A stretch of DNA of 64,000 bases from Paenibacillus thalictri. Lineage in GTDB: Bacteria > Bacillota > Bacilli > Paenibacillales > NBRC-103111. The notes beneath the pieces are model-generated. The model made no database searches and was not told the origin of the DNA. It saw nothing but the letters and a program-made list of their open reading frames with translations. This document shows positions 8,728 to 17,375 of this stretch, in pieces. The stretch's first letter is position 1. The number at the start of each line of letters is the position of its first letter. A program made the translations under genes and the position numbers. The stretch lies in contig NZ_SIRE01000031.1 in assembly GCF_004307995.1 (NCBI RefSeq), forward strand, positions 51,747-115,746. The letters are read 5' to 3'.

Positions 8728-9699
8728 CTACCACAGACTCGTTTCGCCGAGACGTTTGACGACGGCGTTGACGATCAGAAGAAGTATGAAATTAATGGAT
8801 GTGTTAAACAGCCCCACCGCCGAAGAAAAGCTGTATTGCAGCTGCAGCAGGCCTACCTTATACACGTAGGTCGATATCACTTCCGACGCTTCAAGGTTCA
8901 GCGGATTTTGCATCAGAAACACCTTCTCGAATCCGACGGTCATGATGCCGCCAATGGCGAACAAAAACAAGATGACAATCGTTGGCGTAATGCCCGGTAT
9001 ATTGATGTGCCGGATGCGCTGCAGCCGGGAAGCCCCGTCGATCATCGCCGCTTCATGTTGCTCCTGGTCGATGCCGGCCAGCGCAGCCAAATAAATGATC
9101 GAGCTCCAGCCCGCGTTTTGCCACACATCGGATAATACATAAATCGCTTTGAACCAGCTTTTATCCGTCATAAAATCATGTGACTCAAAGCCGAACAACC
9201 CTATCGCTTTATTGACGACGCCATAAGAAGGGTTCAAGAGCAGCATAATCATGCTGACCAACACAACAATGGATATAAAATGAGGTGCGTAAGTGACGGT
9301 TTGCAGCACTTTGCGAAATTTTCCGCTGCGTATTTCGTTGAGCAGCAGCGCAAGCAGAATTGGCGCGGGAAAACCGACGACCAATTGGAATAAGCTGATG
9401 CCAACCGTGTTCGTAATGATCGTCCAGAAGCTCGGCGCGTGAACGAACCGCAGGAAATGCTTAAGCCCGGCCCAAGGGCTGCCTTCGATGCCCAGCGCCC
9501 CATTAAAATCTTTAAAGGCAATTTGCACCCCGTACATCGGCCAATAATGGAAAACGATAAAATAAACAAGCGTAGGCAAAATAAACAAGTACAATTGGTA
9601 ATTCATCGTTACGCCGCGCAGTCGTTTTCGCAACGCCTGCCGGCGTGCCGCGTTTACCGCCCCTGCCGAATTCACAGGGTTTGTGGTCAATTGAGGCAT
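8728..9699 (-). CDS. Carbohydrate ABC permease, LplB/YtcO type
   Basis: First permease of the importer, 323 residues, with a cytoplasmic N-terminal arm, about six membrane helices and the EAA loop EAAMIDGASRLQRI. The family block PLPxYxxxYxxPMYG appears here as HYWPMYGVQIAFKDF. I start at ATG 9699 because AAAGGAGAA lies 8 bases upstream; the longer frame to 9792 has no ribosome binding site and would run through a cre-like site. It is the first gene of the operon permease-permease-lipoprotein-BNR-kinase-aldolase. Confidence 0.92.
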   Translation of the reverse strand: MPQLTTNPVNSAGAVNAARRQALRKRLRGVTMNYQLYLFILPTLVYFIVFHYWPMYGVQIAFKDFNGALGIEGSPWAGLKHFLRFVHAPSFWTIITNTVGISLFQLVVGFPAPILLALLLNEIRSGKFRKVLQTVTYAPHFISIVVLVSMIMLLLNPSYGVVNKAIGLFGFESHDFMTDKSWFKAIYVLSDVWQNAGWSSIIYLAALAGIDQEQHEAAMIDGASRLQRIRHINIPGITPTIVILFLFAIGGIMTVGFEKVFLMQNPLNLEASEVISTYVYKVGLLQLQYSFSSAVGLFNTSINFILLLIVNAVVKRLGETSLW

Positions 9700-9751
9700 T
9701 GCCGATTCTCCTTTGTCGTATGTGGATGTCGATCTCACCAACGTTGTACCA

Positions 9752-9765
9752 TGAAAACGTTTTAT
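9752..9765. promoter_or_regulatory. Candidate cre site (CcpA operator) of the first sugar operon
   Basis: TGAAAACGTTTTAT agrees with 12 of 14 positions of the palindromic catabolite-repression element (ideal TGAAAACGTTTTCA). It lies 52 bases before the first permease start, where a promoter is expected. Glucose repression of a sugar operon makes sense, but CcpA binding is inferred. Confidence 0.55.
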
Positions 9766-9815
9766 TTGTATATCTGTCGTTTTTAACGCCATGTGCGGTT
9801 ATTGCAAACCCTTAC

Positions 9816-9843
9816 AAAAAAAGGAGAACCGCTTGGCTCTCCC
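9816..9843 (-). terminator. Intrinsic terminator of the AraC regulator gene
   Basis: On the minus strand GGAGAGCC, loop AAGC, GGTTCTCC, then seven T's. The 8-bp stem lies 36 bases after the regulator's stop codon and separates it from the permease operon. Confidence 0.88.
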
Positions 9844-9879
9844 GACTCAATAACAATATAACCGGTTTTTTTTGCACGA

Positions 9880-12177
9880 CTATGTTTCATTTGCCGTGGC
9901 ATACAACTTGCGATATTGCCCCGGAGTGATGCCTTCCTCGCCTTTGAACCTCCGGCTGAAGCTGCTGAGATCCAGATAGCCGATATCGGCCACGACATCT
10001 TTTAGCGTTTTGTTCGAAGCTGCGAACTGCCGCTTGGCTTCCCGGACCCGCAAATTCCATAAATAGTCCGTAAAGTGGCAGCCGATCTTTTCTTTAAAAA
10101 AGCGGCTCCAATAATAATTCGAATTGCCGAATTGTTCGGCGATGCTCTCCAAGCTGAGGTTCGGGTCTTTAAAGTTGTCTTCCATATAACGAATGATATG
10201 TGCAACTAATCCTTGTTCCCGCTGCTGCTGCACCTTGTACACATAATCGCAAATACTGCCGATCAATGTTTGCATATGACGCCGGAATTCGGGCAGCGAA
10301 TGGAATTGGATCACATGGATGATCGCTTCGCCGAACTGCGGCGCCTCGTTTCGGCCTGGAGCCGACTCTCGGGTCACCTGCTGGACCGCCTGAATCGCCA
10401 GATCGGCGATTTTATTGCAGGCAAATCGGGTCATCGCTTCGGGCATATTTTTATCTTCGATATGCCCTACCATTTTACGCAGCGCCTCAAGCGCCTGCGC
10501 CCGGTCCCCTTGCTTCAAGCTGTGCAGCCAGTACATTTCATCCTCCGCCGACTGCCAGTACCACTGCGGGAAAGTGACGATTTCCTCAAATCGGATGATC
10601 GGCCGGTCACAAAGGACCGAGCGGTGTTCGACGGCGGCATACGCTTCAATATACGAGCGATTGATTTGGAGCAATTCGTCGCCGATTTTGCCGATCCCAA
10701 TCGTCACTTTGCCGCGGGATTCCCCGTACAACTCAAGAATTTGCTCGGCCAGATGCTGCAGTTCTCCATAGTCTCCCTTGGCTTTGGCGCACGCGATAAT
10801 CGCCACTGCATTGTCGCTGCCGGGTTCCACGGCAAACGCCTTGCCGTCGGCGGAATAATGATCGGCCACATAATCGAGCACTTTTCCGTTTAACTTGGCC
10901 AATTCTCCTTCCGTTGGGTCATAACAAACCAGGATAACGGCATAATACGGCCCCGTGCTGCTCAAACCGCTTGATTCCAGCAGCTTGATCTGTTCGTCGC
11001 GGCTGCTCGAATCGCCTTTCAACAAGCGGATCAACACATCGTACCGCAGTAGCATGCGCTGCGTGTCCAACTGGTCCGTAAGCGATTGATTCAGCGCTAG
11101 CGCTTTGCCGATGGCTTGGCTGATGTTTTCCAATTCGTTGCCTTTGGCTGCATCCGATGTAAGACGGTGCTGCCGGACAAACGTGTCCAACTTGCGAATC
11201 GGACGGTAATTGCCAAGGGCCAGCGTCAACGCCACGGCCGAGCAAAGCACAAGCAGAATCAACGTACACGCGATGACGAATATTTCCTGCGACGTCACCA
11301 CCGCTTGAAATTGCCGGGTCGGGATGACGGTGACATACGTCCAACCGGTTTCCTCGGATACGACGGAAATCATCGACAAGCTGTTGTGCTTAAAATCGAC
11401 GACATGAATGCCGGGCACGACCTTTTCCTTGAGAAAAGCAAGCATGCCTTCTTGCTCAAGCATGCCGTTAGTGTCAACCTTGACCATTTCGTTCAGATTG
11501 GCGTCCAACAGCAGGGTTGCGCCTTGGAATTCGGTGCGCCCTTCGCTGATCATTTTGCGAATCACCGAGCCCTTGAACATAAATATGGCGGTACCGTGCT
11601 GAGAAAGGCCAAAGACGGGAAGCGGCACCATATACGTCATCGTGTCGGAAGCTGGGAAACTTTTGAGCACAGGTACCTTCATGTTGCGGATATCCCGTTC
11701 GAACTGCATCCGCTCGGCTTCGTTAAAACCGTAGCTTTTCTCCAGCAGCACCGGCAACGAAATCGTACCCGTTGAGGAAAACAGCCGGTCCTCGTCGTTT
11801 TTGTACCAGAGCAAAATATCGCTGATAAACGCATTGCCCGCTTTATATTTCGCCAGCTCGGCAATCCCCTCCATTGTTTGGTAATCCTGGTTGGTCATAT
11901 TGTACGGAGACAACTTGGGATTTAAAGAGATCAGCGAAGAGATGCTTTTCCACTCGCGAATACGCGTGTCCATGAGATCTTTGATTTTGTACATGTTGGA
12001 GATGCTGAACGATTCCACCTCGCTGCGCAGATTAACGACGCTGTTTTTGTACAAAATCCCAAACAGCACGGCGATCGGTATAAACGTAATCAGCATATAC
12101 GAGACAAACAACCGGCGGAACATGCTCCCTTTTTGAAATATAAAAGTCCCCTCTTTCATGAAAAGATGTGGATGCAA
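9880..12177 (-). CDS. Membrane-bound AraC-family transcriptional regulator (YesS-like)
   Basis: A 765-residue one-component regulator. A first helix near 23-45 (RLFVSYMLITFIPIAVLFG), an extracellular sensor region of about 250 residues and a second helix near 300-325 are followed by a cytoplasmic linker and an AraC DNA-binding domain (about 665-760: LSLESIAEQFG first helix-turn-helix, LKDVVADIGYLDLSSFSRRFK second). It has no receiver or kinase domain, so binding of the outside ligand or binding protein probably signals straight to the DNA-binding part. ATG 12177 has the best ribosome site (GGGAAGGTG, 8-9 bases upstream); in-frame ATGs at 12159 and 12123 lack well-spaced sites. It likely activates the adjacent sugar operon. 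Confidence 0.87.
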   Translation of the reverse strand: MHPHLFMKEGTFIFQKGSMFRRLFVSYMLITFIPIAVLFGILYKNSVVNLRSEVESFSISNMYKIKDLMDTRIREWKSISSLISLNPKLSPYNMTNQDYQTMEGIAELAKYKAGNAFISDILLWYKNDEDRLFSSTGTISLPVLLEKSYGFNEAERMQFERDIRNMKVPVLKSFPASDTMTYMVPLPVFGLSQHGTAIFMFKGSVIRKMISEGRTEFQGATLLLDANLNEMVKVDTNGMLEQEGMLAFLKEKVVPGIHVVDFKHNSLSMISVVSEETGWTYVTVIPTRQFQAVVTSQEIFVIACTLILLVLCSAVALTLALGNYRPIRKLDTFVRQHRLTSDAAKGNELENISQAIGKALALNQSLTDQLDTQRMLLRYDVLIRLLKGDSSSRDEQIKLLESSGLSSTGPYYAVILVCYDPTEGELAKLNGKVLDYVADHYSADGKAFAVEPGSDNAVAIIACAKAKGDYGELQHLAEQILELYGESRGKVTIGIGKIGDELLQINRSYIEAYAAVEHRSVLCDRPIIRFEEIVTFPQWYWQSAEDEMYWLHSLKQGDRAQALEALRKMVGHIEDKNMPEAMTRFACNKIADLAIQAVQQVTRESAPGRNEAPQFGEAIIHVIQFHSLPEFRRHMQTLIGSICDYVYKVQQQREQGLVAHIIRYMEDNFKDPNLSLESIAEQFGNSNYYWSRFFKEKIGCHFTDYLWNLRVREAKRQFAASNKTLKDVVADIGYLDLSSFSRRFKGEEGITPGQYRKLYATANET

Positions 12178-12475
12178 AAAAGCACCTTCCCGTTCCGGTA
12201 TAGTGAGTGATCAAAGACAACACTAACCTGCACAAAAGGTGCCAAGATTTATTATTTATTATACCGAGCGGTTCTTGCGAAGGGAATACATAACAAGCGG
12301 CCTGCAAAAATAGCCAATCCCGGCAAAAATGGCCGAACGGACTTGGTTATAATCCGATCAGCGCTGCCTTGGGACGCTACCTCGCTCATTGTCTGGAGCA
12401 GGCACAGTTGCCGACTAAACCGCCTCTAGCGGCCAGTGGCTTAAGAGATTGGCGGCGTCTATATCGGTTCGTGGC
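12178..12475. other. Intergenic region between the AraC regulator and the YhgE gene
   Basis: No gene is visible. On the minus strand TATAAT near 12255-12260 may be the -10 of the regulator's promoter; the -35 is poor. GTGGCTTAAGAGAT occurs twice (12436-12449 and 12470-12483); the second copy covers the end of the YhgE gene, so the last 36 bases of that gene appear partly duplicated downstream. A weak hairpin CCGC-TAGAG-GCGG with TTT downstream of YhgE may serve as its terminator. Confidence 0.45.
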
Positions 12476-15151
12476 TTAAGAGATCAGCTTCGTTTTCTTC
12501 GCTTGCTCCGCTACCCGCTTGATGTACCCGCTGAGCGGCTTTTTGAGCGCCAATGCCACGACGTAGCAGATGGCGATAAATACGCACAAGCATAAAACAT
12601 CTTTGACAACCACATCCGGCAAAATGCCGCCGACCGCTTCCCGCATCGCACCCACAGCATAGGTAAACGGCACAAACGGGTTCAGCTTCTGAAAGAACGC
12701 CGACGAGGTGCTGACCGGGAACGTGCCGCCCGAGCTGGAAAACTGCAGCACCAGGAAGATGATCGCCACCCCTTTGCCCACATTGCCGAAGACGGAAACC
12801 AGCGTGTACGTAATCGTCACAAACACTTTGCTGATCAGCACGGCAAACACGACAAACCAAATTTTGTGTACGACATAGGTACCGAGCAAGAACATATCGC
12901 CCATCGTAACAATGAGCGCCTGAAAGAACCCGATCGTCAAGAAGATCAGCAGCCTGCCAAAATAAATTTCATAGCTCTTGTACGATGCCTCGTCTTCTTC
13001 CAGATCAGCCTTCATCAGCGATACAAGCAGCATCGCCCCGACCCATAACGATAACGTCGTGTAAAAAGGCGACATCGCCGAGCCGTAATTCGGAATCGGG
13101 AACCGTTTATTCTCCTTCACCACAATCGGATTGGCAAAAAAATCGCTCTGCTTCTGCACGTCGTTCTGCAGCAGCTTCAGCAGCTCGTCGATGTTCGTCT
13201 CGCCTTGGATGCGCCGGATTTGCCCGGCCGCCTTGCGCACCGCATCTTCAAAACCCGGCAGGTCGTTGCGGACAAGATCGGCGGTTTGATGCACGGCGTT
13301 TTCCACTTCCGGGAACTTCGTCCGGTACAAGTCCGCCACCTTGCGCAGTTCGTCTTCCGCCGCGGGCAAATCGTTGCGCACAAAATCGGCCGCTTCGTGC
13401 ACCTTCTGCTCCACTTTCGGCAGATCGCTGCGGATAAACGGCGCCGCTTCCTGGATGGCCTGCGTAAATTCGCCCAGCTTCGCTTGAATCGTGACCACGG
13501 CTTCGTGCACGCGGCTGCGAATTTGCGGCATATCGCTTTGCAGCTTGGCGAATTGATCCTGAGCGAAATGCACCGTCTGCTGCGCATCCTGCAGTAAAGC
13601 GCGGATGTCCGGCAGCTTGGCCTTCAGCGTCCCGAGCACATCGGAGGCATTCAGCGCCACCGACTTGATCTGCCCAAGCGCCTTCCGCACATTCGGCACA
13701 ATTTCCGAATCGTAGCGGGATAAGATGCCGCTGAGCAGACCGCTTGCATCCTTGGACAGCGCGCTGAGCTTGGCGACCAAATCTTGGGCCGGCTGCTCGC
13801 CCTTTTGCACAGCATCGATAATCGCCCGAATCGTCTCCGTTTGCTGAGCGAAATTCGTTTTGACAGCCCCTAGCTTATCGACCGTATCGGTAAGCGGCGC
13901 ACCGGGAAGCCAAGCATTCAGTTTAGCGAAAATGTCGATCATCCGGTCGAGCACACCTGCCGCCGTCGCAAGCCGGTCCGCGATAGCGGTCAGCATTACA
14001 AGCGCAGGCTGCGGGTCGATATTGGCATTTTGCAGCAGACCGGTAATTTGCGTGACGTCATCGGCGATTTGCTGAAGCAGGACCAGATTCATCCTCAAGA
14101 CCGGAATCAGCGCCTCAAAAGCGGCATCGTTATTTTGCAAAAACCGGTTTAGCGTATCGGCAAAAGCGCCCCCCTGGTCGGCGATCGTCTCGATTTTGGG
14201 AAATACGTTTAATGCCGTCGTAATGATTTCGTTGGCTTTGTTGGCCTTCTCAATCGCGGTATCCAGCCCTTCTTCGACCTTGTAAAAGTTTTGATCCAGC
14301 TCCGTAAGCCTGTCCGCGGCGCGCTGAATCTCGGGCAGCTTGTCCTCAATAAACAGCACTTCTTGCGCCGCTTCATTGATTTTGGGCCACTTTTCCTCTA
14401 CCTTCAGAATCGTATTGCCGGCTTGATCGAGCTCGGGAATTCTACTCTCCAACTCCACGATTTTATCCGCCTTGTCGCGAATCTCCGGCAGCTTCTGCTC
14501 AATCTCAAGCGCTTTATTGCCCATCTCTTCGATTTCCGGAAGATGCGCCTCCAGCTCCAAGATACGGCTCTCCACCTTGCGGATCACCGGGAGCTGCTCT
14601 TGAAACTGCAGGCCCAGCTCCTTCATTTGCGAAAGCAGCGTTTCGCTAACTGTTTTAATGAAGTTTTCACTGATTTGCCCAGTGATGCCCGAAGCGCCTT
14701 TTTCCGTAATTTTCGGGGCGATTGCGTTGATCTTTTCATTTACCGTATATTCAATTTCCGGCTTCTTCAGGTTGCCGCCAATCACACTGGCAATGTTCCG
14801 GGAAAAGTCGGCCGGTATCAGCAAGCTTGCATAATACTCGCCATGTTCCACGCCACGCAGCGCTTCCTGCTCATCGACAAAAGTCCAACCGAGCTTATGG
14901 TTGTCCTGAAGACTTTTCAGCACCTCATCGCCGATATTAAACGCCTTCCCTTGCACGGAGGCCCCTTCATCTTTGCTCGTCACGGCAATTTTGATACCCG
15001 ACGTATTGCTGTACGGGTCCCACATCGCTTCCAAATTGATCCACGCATAGACGGAAGGCAATATCGCCAGCGCCACCATCAGCAGCAGCCCTGTCGGCAC
15101 CTTGGCGATATTAAGCAGATCGGTTTTATAAATGTGCAATATTTTTTTCAT
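12476..15151 (-). CDS. yhgE: YhgE/Pip-family membrane protein with two long helical repeat arrays
   Basis: An envelope protein of 891 residues: one N-terminal helix (KVPTGLLLMVALAILPSVYAW, about 17-38), a large extracellular region, then about five C-terminal helices. The FXNPIVVKENKRFPIPNYGSAMSPFY-like block before the C-terminal membrane part is the YhgE/Pip signature. The outer region holds six tandem 17-residue repeats (about 185-280, Pro spaced exactly 17 apart, pattern LPEI...E) and six 18-residue repeats (about 540-650, Pro or Gly exactly 18 apart, pattern DLP...A..VRN), predicted to be helical rods. The family includes phage-infection protein and type VII-like secretion parts. ATG 15151 or 15163 both fit a start; the longer frame to 15229 is less likely. 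Confidence 0.85.
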   Translation of the reverse strand: MKKILHIYKTDLLNIAKVPTGLLLMVALAILPSVYAWINLEAMWDPYSNTSGIKIAVTSKDEGASVQGKAFNIGDEVLKSLQDNHKLGWTFVDEQEALRGVEHGEYYASLLIPADFSRNIASVIGGNLKKPEIEYTVNEKINAIAPKITEKGASGITGQISENFIKTVSETLLSQMKELGLQFQEQLPVIRKVESRILELEAHLPEIEEMGNKALEIEQKLPEIRDKADKIVELESRIPELDQAGNTILKVEEKWPKINEAAQEVLFIEDKLPEIQRAADRLTELDQNFYKVEEGLDTAIEKANKANEIITTALNVFPKIETIADQGGAFADTLNRFLQNNDAAFEALIPVLRMNLVLLQQIADDVTQITGLLQNANIDPQPALVMLTAIADRLATAAGVLDRMIDIFAKLNAWLPGAPLTDTVDKLGAVKTNFAQQTETIRAIIDAVQKGEQPAQDLVAKLSALSKDASGLLSGILSRYDSEIVPNVRKALGQIKSVALNASDVLGTLKAKLPDIRALLQDAQQTVHFAQDQFAKLQSDMPQIRSRVHEAVVTIQAKLGEFTQAIQEAAPFIRSDLPKVEQKVHEAADFVRNDLPAAEDELRKVADLYRTKFPEVENAVHQTADLVRNDLPGFEDAVRKAAGQIRRIQGETNIDELLKLLQNDVQKQSDFFANPIVVKENKRFPIPNYGSAMSPFYTTLSLWVGAMLLVSLMKADLEEDEASYKSYEIYFGRLLIFLTIGFFQALIVTMGDMFLLGTYVVHKIWFVVFAVLISKVFVTITYTLVSVFGNVGKGVAIIFLVLQFSSSGGTFPVSTSSAFFQKLNPFVPFTYAVGAMREAVGGILPDVVVKDVLCLCVFIAICYVVALALKKPLSGYIKRVAEQAKKTKLIS

Positions 15152-15253
15152 GATGGCCCTCATAAGCTTCTGTGATATTTTGGATTTAACTTCTCCTCCC
15201 GTCCATTTTTTCATACAAACATTTTCCATTCAAGTCGTTTACCCGCGTTCAGC

Positions 15254-15289
15254 AAAATAAAGCCGCCTCGAGCGCAAACAGCGGCTTCA
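15254..15289 (-). terminator. Terminator of the beta-helix gene
   Basis: Minus strand GAAGCCGC, 14-base loop, GCGGCTTT, then ATTTT. It lies 22 bases after the stop of the beta-helix gene and before the YhgE start. Confidence 0.75.
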
Positions 15290-15310
15290 AGACGGCGTCA
15301 ATCACGTAGT

Positions 15311-16630
15311 TCACACTCTTTGATCCGATACGGTGGCGTTGTTATTATTGGCTTTGAGCTGCGAGATCGGATCATAGGGAGGACCGACCGGCGTCCCGGC
15401 GAATATAGCGATATCCACCTCGTTGGCCGTATTGCCCCAGGAGTTGCCGTTCATCACGAAGACGGCGCTGTCCACCAAAAATCCGCCTTTAGTGTTATAC
15501 ACTACATTGTTTATAATATTTCCGTTTGTGCCCGGATTCAGGTACATACCGGAACGGAGCGAATAAAACATATTGCCCTGAACAAGCAAATTGGTCATAT
15601 TGTTGGCTTGAGGAACAACGGCCCGGTTGACGACCCAATTCATCATCGGCAGCTGCTGTGGAGGTCCATAAATCGTATTGTTCAGCACTTGGTTATTGCT
15701 TCCGCCGATTTGGATAAATTCGTTTTCATAAGGAGCATCGCTGGTCATCCTCAGATTCTTCAGCGTAATATTGCTTCCCACGGCGACAATCGGAATCACC
15801 GGAGCGGTGAGCAGGATCATGCTCCCGGCGGCTCCTTCAAAAGTGATCGATTTATTGATGAATAATGTTGTGCTGCGGGTGTAAGTTCCTTGCAGCAGCA
15901 GCAAGTCGTCGCCCGAGCTTGCGCCGGCGACAGCATCATCCATTGTGCTGTAATAAGTTCCCTGCGTGCGGTTGTATACGCCGGTTGCTATCGGGATAGG
16001 GCCCATAATGTCCGCGACAAACGATAGTCCTGCCGGATTGTTCAGAATGGTAGGTTTTGATTTGTTATAATTTAACGCCGTAAATGAAATCAGGATCCGA
16101 TAGTTTCCGGCCGGCAGATTCCCGGTAGAAATCGTGTAATACCTGATATTTTGCCAGTTATACGGTTTAAAACGATCGGTAGTCGAACTTGCCAGCGGAT
16201 CCATGCTCCCGTCCTGCAGCAGAACGCCTAGCGGAGCCGTGCTGATGATAACGCCCGTATCGGCATTCACCAGGTCAACCTGCATCTGATGCGCATTGTC
16301 GCAAAATACCGCCGTCTGAATATCGAAATACGTTTCGACAGTCGACAAATAGGCCCCTGACAATACGGCAAAACCGTATTGCTGACCACTCTGAACGGGC
16401 GGATTCCACAAATATTCCGGGTTCTGATCTGCTGCGGGATTATAGTTCAGGAAAGTGGCATTATCGTTGGTATAAGGCTGCAGTGCCGGCCAAACAAGAT
16501 GGCGTATTTCCGAAGAAGCCAGCGTGCCGGCGTTCGCCAGTACTTCCGCGACAGCAGCTTCCCTTGTCGCAGCAACATAAGTATTGGATGACGAACTGAC
16601 AATTCGTTCAAGTAACGGCAACTCTTTCAC
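15311..16630 (-). CDS. Right-handed beta-helix protein, function unknown
   Basis: A 439-residue protein. The N-terminal half has a sandwich-like look with LPAGNYRILISF near 165-180. The C-terminal half has the irregular short repeats of a parallel beta-helix (SITFEGAAGSMILL, NITLKNLRMTSDA, NQVLNNTIYG, NLLVQGNMFYS, NIINNVVYN, VFVMNGNSWGNT), as in pectate-lyase-like and carbohydrate-binding proteins. No signal peptide is present, so it is cytoplasmic or exported by another route. Start is uncertain: GTG 16630 touches the AAGGGAG site, whereas TTG 16621 lies 8 bases from it and fits better. Single gene, divergent from the TM2 gene. No catalytic residues recognised. Confidence 0.65.
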   Translation of the reverse strand: MKELPLLERIVSSSSNTYVAATREAAVAEVLANAGTLASSEIRHLVWPALQPYTNDNATFLNYNPAADQNPEYLWNPPVQSGQQYGFAVLSGAYLSTVETYFDIQTAVFCDNAHQMQVDLVNADTGVIISTAPLGVLLQDGSMDPLASSTTDRFKPYNWQNIRYYTISTGNLPAGNYRILISFTALNYNKSKPTILNNPAGLSFVADIMGPIPIATGVYNRTQGTYYSTMDDAVAGASSGDDLLLLQGTYTRSTTLFINKSITFEGAAGSMILLTAPVIPIVAVGSNITLKNLRMTSDAPYENEFIQIGGSNNQVLNNTIYGPPQQLPMMNWVVNRAVVPQANNMTNLLVQGNMFYSLRSGMYLNPGTNGNIINNVVYNTKGGFLVDSAVFVMNGNSWGNTANEVDIAIFAGTPVGPPYDPISQLKANNNNATVSDQRV

Positions 16631-16707
16631 TCCCTTAAATTTATTTATAATATATGTAAAGTATATTCAGAGTGGTAATAAAGGCATGTACCAAGGCCTA
16701 ACGCTTG

Positions 16708-16729
16708 AAAAAAGGGGGTTTGCCGCCCC
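16708..16729 (-). terminator. GC hairpin with T-run upstream of the beta-helix gene
   Basis: Minus strand GGGGCGGCAAACCCCC followed by TTTTTT. It points toward the beta-helix gene about 80 bases before its start. It could be a leader attenuator, or could stop stray transcripts from upstream; the AT-rich stretch after it (16640-16670) probably holds the gene's own promoter. Confidence 0.45.
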
Positions 16730-16793
16730 TCCTCCCATTGGCTGCGACCGGACATTAAAAATAAATTTTACCATAGAAAATTTTGGTTATTTC

Positions 16794-16812
16794 TGATAAA
16801 GTATACTTATCA
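16794..16812. promoter_or_regulatory. Near-palindrome in the TM2 gene promoter region
   Basis: TGATAAAGTATACTTATCA is a near-perfect palindrome centred 41 bases before the TM2 start and contains TATACT, a fair -10. It may be a repressor operator overlapping the promoter. No matching -35 is clear. Confidence 0.4.
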
Positions 16813-16843
16813 TACAAAAACGTGAGGAGATGTACGTTCGCTT

Positions 16844-17179
16844 ATGGATAATTTGGTCGCTCGTCAAGGATTGACCACGGATCAGCAATTGATGGTTAAC
16901 TCGGAGTTTGAGAAGAAGAAGAAATCGAAGCCAATCGCATTTGTATTGTGGTTCTTTCTCGGTGGTCTAGGCATTCATCGTTTTTATTTGGGTGACATCG
17001 GGTATGCAATTGGCTTGATCGTCGTTCTAATTATAAGTTGGCTGACGTTTTTCATTTTGTTCTTCCTTCCGATCGGCATTTGGCTGCTAGTCGAATTGTT
17101 CCTGATCAGCGGACGCGTCGATAAAATCAACAACAACATTGAATTGTCCATTGTGAACCAGATTAAATCGATTAGCTAA
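16844..17179 (+). CDS. TM2-domain membrane protein
   Basis: A 111-residue protein with two helices: KPIAFVLWFFLGGLGIHRFYLG (about 28-49) and the following IGLIVVLIISWLTFFILFFLPIGIWLL stretch. The GxxGxHRFYLG motif is the TM2 signature. Function of bacterial TM2 proteins is poorly known. The start ATG 16844 is 14 bases from GAGGAG (16824-16829), a long spacing; an overlapping out-of-frame ATG at 16830 sits right after that site, so initiation may be weak or start at a later TTG. Confidence 0.85.
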   Translation: MDNLVARQGLTTDQQLMVNSEFEKKKKSKPIAFVLWFFLGGLGIHRFYLGDIGYAIGLIVVLIISWLTFFILFFLPIGIWLLVELFLISGRVDKINNNIELSIVNQIKSIS

Positions 17180-17224
17180 TTTCTCTTACTCCAATAATGG
17201 TAACGCTCTCATTTTACGCAAGCA

Positions 17225-17257
17225 GGCAGCTGCGGAACCTTCCCGGCTGCTTTTTTA
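17225..17257 (+). terminator. Terminator of the TM2 gene
   Basis: GGCAGC...CGG, loop, CCGGCTGC followed by TTTTTTA, 45 bases after the stop codon. Confidence 0.75.
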
Positions 17258-17375
17258 TTTATTTCGGGTCTGCGTTTTACATGTCGGGTGGAATATTTTC
17301 TCATATTCTCCGATAAACAATTTCTGCTAAAATGTAGATTAGTATAGACATCATAGAACTTAAGGGGCAGAAAAT

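Noticed and set aside
14291..15175. 294-codon plus-strand frame opposite the YhgE gene
   Set aside because: Exact antisense shadow of the helical repeat gene; no ribosome site, no family features.
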